Assembly (NCBI GenBank): GCA_017643365.1
Contig: JAEPNO010000009.1
Coordinates: forward strand, 1 to 64,000
DNA from: Balneolaceae bacterium
GTDB taxonomy: Bacteria > Bacteroidota > Rhodothermia > Balneolales > Balneolaceae
DNA length: 64,000 nt
Direction of reading: 5' to 3'
Positions within the stretch are counted from its first letter, which is position 1. Each line of letters opens with the position of its first letter. Positions 60,327 to 64,000 of this stretch are shown piece by piece. The notes under the pieces are model-generated. The model saw nothing but the letters and a program-made list of their open reading frames with translations. It searched no databases and was not told the DNA's origin. The position numbers and the translations under genes were made by a program.

Positions 60327-63242
60327 ATGTATAACTTCTTAAAAAAACTACTCTATACCGTTTCAGTTTTTTGTGTAAGCACTTCGGCAGTATTTGCACA
60401 AAATGCTGCGGATCAGTTTGATGAGCTCTTCAAAAAGGGTGACGAGTTATACTATTCCTACAAATATGACGAAGCTATTCCCATCTTTCAACAAACGCTT
60501 GAAATAGCATTAAGAGAAAATCTCGAATTTTCTAAGGTTTATTATTCTTTGTTTTCTATTTCATTGAGTTATAAAAACGGATATAAGTATCAAGAAGCTA
60601 TAGACCATTACATCTATACTATCGAGGAATATGGTGAAGATATGAACGAAGAGCAGCTTGGGTTACAATACCATCAGCTGGCAAATGTATACTTAGAAAC
60701 CGATCAATTTGATGAAGCTCTAACAACCTACGAGATAGCGATAAACTACTACCTCTCCTCAGAATCATGGGAGTATTTAGCCCGAACATATACCTCCCGA
60801 GGGATTGCATATATTGAAATAGACAAATACGAGCTGGCACTTCAAGATTTAAAAGAAGCTGAAAAAATAGTTCCGGAAAACAGCGACCGTGCTAAATCAC
60901 TTTTATACACCACCTACTATAGCTTGTATGAATATCTGGGAGCTCCGGCCAAGGGCGTACCTTATCTCGAAAAATCTTACGAACTGGCTAAGAAAACAGG
61001 GAGAAAAGTAGATCAACTTAATAACGCAATCTATTTAGCCAACGACTTAATTAATGAAAACAGGTATAGCGAAGGATTACGGTATGCAAATGAGGGGCTT
61101 TCTCTGGCAAAAGAGACGAAAGACCTGCATCAACTATCTGCTATTTATGAAATAATTGGACGCATTTACTACGGGCTGGCAGAATACAGCCAAGCAGTTC
61201 TCCATTTTAACGAAGCAATCGACATCTACCGAGAAATTAACTTAATGAAACAAGTTGCAGCGTTAGAAATTGCGGTTGCACGAATAGCTTTTCGGCAGGG
61301 CGAATACGAAACGGCCGAATTACTTTTATCAGATGTAGATTTAGATATTTTGACCGACCGTTATAAATTATTTTTACTGCTCAAACAAGCTGATGTCCAA
61401 ATAGCGCTTCAAAACTACGATCGGGCAAGTGCATATCTAGCAGAAGCAACCGGGCTAATTGATGAAGACCTCGCTGTTTTGAAGCCACAGATTTACTTCA
61501 TGTATCTCAAGTTTCCGGATGAGATCATTTCACATTCTGAAAAACTGAACTATAACCGGTTAATTTTACGCAGCACTGATTCAGGTTGGCTTGTTAATAA
61601 AATGGGAGCCGAAATGAATATGGCTCGCTTATTTGAACCGGTAAATACCGACAGTGCCTTTTTCTATGCATACAACACGATAGATAATCTTGAGAACCGA
61701 AGAATCAGTACGCAATCAAGTACGCTCAAAAACTCTTTAAATGCGAACTGGCAGCATTTCTACTACACGGTTGCAAGCTGGGAAGCCAATCATAACAACA
61801 ACTACTCTAGTACTTTTAACCTTTTTGAGAGAGCGAAATCACGCGCATTGTTCGACCAAATTTATGAGCGCCGGTTCTTCTCTTTGTTTGATGCCGACAA
61901 TCCCTCATCCATCCGATTATTAGAATTGCAGAAAAAAATCGACCGATTATTTCAACAAGAAGAGACTGCAACAATCAATGATGATAACTCCACCGAGCTT
62001 CAAATCGCAGAGCTTGAACTGGAATATCAAGAGTTGCAGGATGAATTGATTAAAGCCAATCCTAGTATACAGCAAATCGAGTATCCCGAAGTAACTACCC
62101 TTGAAGAAACTCAGGATATGCTCGATAATAAAACGGCGGTTATCAGTTACGGAGTTACCAAGAACGATCTTTACACTTTTGTGATCCGTAGAGATAATTT
62201 TAAGTTTTTTGAGGCACCCAATCCTGATACAAGAAATCAACTCACTGATGCTATTGAAGCATTCAGAACTGCGATTATTTTCCAACAAGATGAGGAACAA
62301 CTTCGCCAAACTTCAAACACATTAACAACTCAATTGCTTCAGCCGATATTGAACGAGCTGGACGGAATCGAGCATTTGATCATCATCCCCGATGGACCGT
62401 TACATTTGCTACCATTTGAAGCGTTAATGTTGGAGGATCAATACCTCATCGAGAAATTTGCCATAAAATACACCCCATCAATTTCGGTGCTAAACGTAAT
62501 TCAAGAGAATCTACCCATCGATTTTGAGCGAGATATGCTTGGCTTGGCGAGTTCGGGCTTCGAATCCGGTGATGATCTAGCCGTTGCCCGATCTCAAAAT
62601 TCCTTTTCAACGTTGCCTTATACTTTAGCCGAAATCGATTCTATCCGCACCAGTTTTCCCGGATCAAAAATTCTTAAAAACGAAGAGGTAACCGAAGCGG
62701 CATTCAAAAACTTAACGCTATCAGATTATCGATATCTACACTTTGCTACTCACGGCAACATAAACGAATCGGTGCCTGATCAAAGCGGACTTATCTTATC
62801 CAAAAAAACAGAAACTGAAACCTTATTTGGTGAGGACGGGTACCTCAATGCTCGCGAAATATCTCAGCTTGATTTGCGCGCTAATCTTGTGGTTCTAAGC
62901 GCCTGTAATACGGGAGTGGGGCGAATTATTAATGGAGAGGGTGTGATGGGATTGCAACGCTCGTTTTTAGCTGCCGGGGCATCATCGGTAATGGTGAGCT
63001 TGTGGAATATTTTTGATCGAAGCACCCCGATTTTTATGGATCTGTTTTACGAGAACCTGAATGAAATTGAAGATGATGAAACTTCTTTGCTCGACTTGGC
63101 TTTGATGTATACCAATTTATATCGATCTGATATAGTAGATTTTAAGATGTTGGCGCTTCAAAAAACCAAGAAGCAGATGATTGAGCACCCTTACTACAAT
63201 CATCCGGTTCATTGGGCTCCGTTTGTACTAAACGGAAAATAA
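60327..63242 (+). CDS. Exported TPR-CHAT caspase-like protein
   Basis: A 971-residue protein with a signal peptide (ending near VFAQ), about ten TPR units (residues 25-400: SYKYDEAIPIFQQTLEIA, DQFDEALTTYEIAI, YSQAVLHFNEAIDIY), a coiled-coil helical region (about 530-590) and a C-terminal CHAT peptidase domain (about 650-971). The caspase-type dyad is H809 in FATHGN and C860 in LSACNTGVG, with RSFLAAGASSVMVSLW after it, so it looks active. The signal peptide puts the protease outside the cytoplasm, unlike cytoplasmic CHAT effectors of gasdermin or CRISPR systems. No partner gene is adjacent apart from the divergent micro-ORF. Confidence 0.9.
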   Translation: MYNFLKKLLYTVSVFCVSTSAVFAQNAADQFDELFKKGDELYYSYKYDEAIPIFQQTLEIALRENLEFSKVYYSLFSISLSYKNGYKYQEAIDHYIYTIEEYGEDMNEEQLGLQYHQLANVYLETDQFDEALTTYEIAINYYLSSESWEYLARTYTSRGIAYIEIDKYELALQDLKEAEKIVPENSDRAKSLLYTTYYSLYEYLGAPAKGVPYLEKSYELAKKTGRKVDQLNNAIYLANDLINENRYSEGLRYANEGLSLAKETKDLHQLSAIYEIIGRIYYGLAEYSQAVLHFNEAIDIYREINLMKQVAALEIAVARIAFRQGEYETAELLLSDVDLDILTDRYKLFLLLKQADVQIALQNYDRASAYLAEATGLIDEDLAVLKPQIYFMYLKFPDEIISHSEKLNYNRLILRSTDSGWLVNKMGAEMNMARLFEPVNTDSAFFYAYNTIDNLENRRISTQSSTLKNSLNANWQHFYYTVASWEANHNNNYSSTFNLFERAKSRALFDQIYERRFFSLFDADNPSSIRLLELQKKIDRLFQQEETATINDDNSTELQIAELELEYQELQDELIKANPSIQQIEYPEVTTLEETQDMLDNKTAVISYGVTKNDLYTFVIRRDNFKFFEAPNPDTRNQLTDAIEAFRTAIIFQQDEEQLRQTSNTLTTQLLQPILNELDGIEHLIIIPDGPLHLLPFEALMLEDQYLIEKFAIKYTPSISVLNVIQENLPIDFERDMLGLASSGFESGDDLAVARSQNSFSTLPYTLAEIDSIRTSFPGSKILKNEEVTEAAFKNLTLSDYRYLHFATHGNINESVPDQSGLILSKKTETETLFGEDGYLNAREISQLDLRANLVVLSACNTGVGRIINGEGVMGLQRSFLAAGASSVMVSLWNIFDRSTPIFMDLFYENLNEIEDDETSLLDLALMYTNLYRSDIVDFKMLALQKTKKQMIEHPYYNHPVHWAPFVLNGK

Positions 63243-63252
63243 CAGATCAGCT

Positions 63253-64000
63253 CTATTCTTCGCTTTCTCTTGTCTTTTCGATGAATTGTTGATTGTCTAC
63301 AACGGGTCGATCATCGTCGTTAGCGAGTAATGCGGTAGTCATAAAGATCAACTTGGTTCTCTTTTGCAGCGCTTCAAAATCGATTTTTTCGATCTCATCT
63401 GATGGGCGGTGGTAATCGGCGTGGGTTCCATTAAAGAAAAAGATGAACGGCACACCTAATCGGCCAAAGTTCCAGTGATCGCTACGTCGGTAAAATTGAT
63501 TGGGGTCGTTGAGGTCGTTATAACGGTCGCTCAACTCCAGGTTCACACTCATTGCGTTGGCTTGCTCTAAGGTAGCCTGCAAACCGCTTGAAATGATCTT
63601 ACCGCCAATCACATAAATGTAATTCGGATTGTCGGCAAATTGATTGTCTCGACGGCCAATCATATCAGAATTTAAATTGGCAACCGTATTTTCGATCGAA
63701 AAGATGGGGTGATCTGAATAATATCTTGAACCCAATAGGCCTTTTTCCTCGCCTGACACATGAAGAATTAATACGCTACGTTTAATCTCCGCACCCGATT
63801 GTTTTGCAGAAGCTAGTGCCTGAGCGGCGTGTAACAAACCGACGGTTCCACTTCCATCGTCATCGGCACCATTATAAATGGCATCGCCGGTAGAGTCGGG
63901 AGTACTTATGCCCACATGATCATAATGCGAACTTAGCACAACCACTTCGTTTTTAAGTACCGGATCGGTTCCTTCTAAGAATGCAACTATGTTTTTGGTT
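63253..64000 (-). CDS. M28 family metallopeptidase (truncated by the window edge)
   Basis: The C-terminal part of an M28 aminopeptidase. The reading frame is open through 64000, so the start lies outside the window. Zinc ligands are visible: H in SSHYDHVG, D in NGADDDGSGT, the E-E pair in VSGEEKG, D in NLNSDMIG and H in HADYHRPSDE. Such enzymes release N-terminal residues from peptides and are often exported in Bacteroidota. Ends 11 bp after the convergent CHAT gene. Confidence 0.9.
   Translation of the reverse strand, partial: TKNIVAFLEGTDPVLKNEVVVLSSHYDHVGISTPDSTGDAIYNGADDDGSGTVGLLHAAQALASAKQSGAEIKRSVLILHVSGEEKGLLGSRYYSDHPIFSIENTVANLNSDMIGRRDNQFADNPNYIYVIGGKIISSGLQATLEQANAMSVNLELSDRYNDLNDPNQFYRRSDHWNFGRLGVPFIFFFNGTHADYHRPSDEIEKIDFEALQKRTKLIFMTTALLANDDDRPVVDNQQFIEKTRESEE

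Overview
The window is a gene-dense chromosomal segment of a Gram-negative bacterium of the Bacteroidota/Rhodothermota (FCB) branch, most likely a Balneolia-type heterotroph. The assignment is inferred from several features. There are many Bacteroidota-style envelope proteins: a PorT-like barrel, an HU-SPOR fusion, an ExbB/ExbD/TonB operon, BNR-repeat secreted proteins and a metallophosphoesterase-Omp85 fusion. UvrA has the zinc half-site loss typical of this group. Shine-Dalgarno sequences are rare, and intergenic REP-like palindromes are abundant. No rRNA, tRNA, CRISPR array, transposase or phage gene was seen.

Layout. 0.1-5.5 kb: a leftward tyrosine/homogentisate catabolic operon (hmgA, fahA, a flavin-reductase-like gene, acetoacetyl-CoA synthetase). 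5.6-7.3 kb: a ParE/RelE-type toxin-antitoxin pair, an orphan PycTM (Pycsar effector-type) membrane protein and a small duplicated, repeat-bearing segment. 7.3-11.6 kb: small secreted proteins, a caspase-like lipoprotein, a thioredoxin-like protein, purU and a sugar dehydrogenase. 11.6-15.9 kb: a tightly overlapping five-gene cassette (GNAT-like, hotdog dehydratase, ketosynthase, ACP, membrane glycosyltransferase) that looks like a specialised acyl/glycolipid pathway. 16-26.5 kb: comEC, uvrA, a PorT-like barrel, an ABC-type exporter split by lgt, and a cytidylate-kinase-like gene. 26.5-36.2 kb: a GMC oxidoreductase with its small subunit, facing a TIM-barrel isomerase and a jelly-roll protein (possible 3-keto-sugar metabolism), several lipoproteins, TerB-like, GAF, MarC, DinB and Na+/alanine symporter genes. 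36.3-42.0 kb: an envelope-energising operon (barrel protein, HU, HU-TM-SPOR, ExbB, ExbD, TonB). 42-46.7 kb: a large BNR/sortilin-like secreted protein and an ankyrin protein. 46.7-50.8 kb: accessory DNA with small membrane ORFs, interspersed repeats, a P-loop protein and hppD. 50.8-57.0 kb: marR, a class III cyclase-TolB-TPR protein and the phosphoesterase-barrel fusion. 57.2-64 kb: HTH gene, Nudix, CDP-alcohol phosphatidyltransferase, ftsY, a 35-residue micro-ORF, an exported TPR-CHAT protein and a truncated M28 peptidase.

Links. hppD (49 kb) and the hmgA operon (5 kb) share an identical 18-bp near-palindrome upstream, which implies one regulator for the tyrosine pathway. Together they run from 4-hydroxyphenylpyruvate to acetoacetyl-CoA, but no maleylacetoacetate isomerase is present. 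A second, different 24-bp palindrome lies upstream of the cyclase-marR pair and is a likely auto-operator.

Best candidates for undescribed biology: the GNAT-hotdog-KS-ACP-GT2 cassette; the exported TPR-CHAT protease with its divergent Gly4/Pro6 micro-ORF; the class III cyclase whose base-recognition residues look non-canonical; the orphan PycTM protein beside a toxin-antitoxin pair; and two small membrane ORFs each followed by the same 58-bp repeat.
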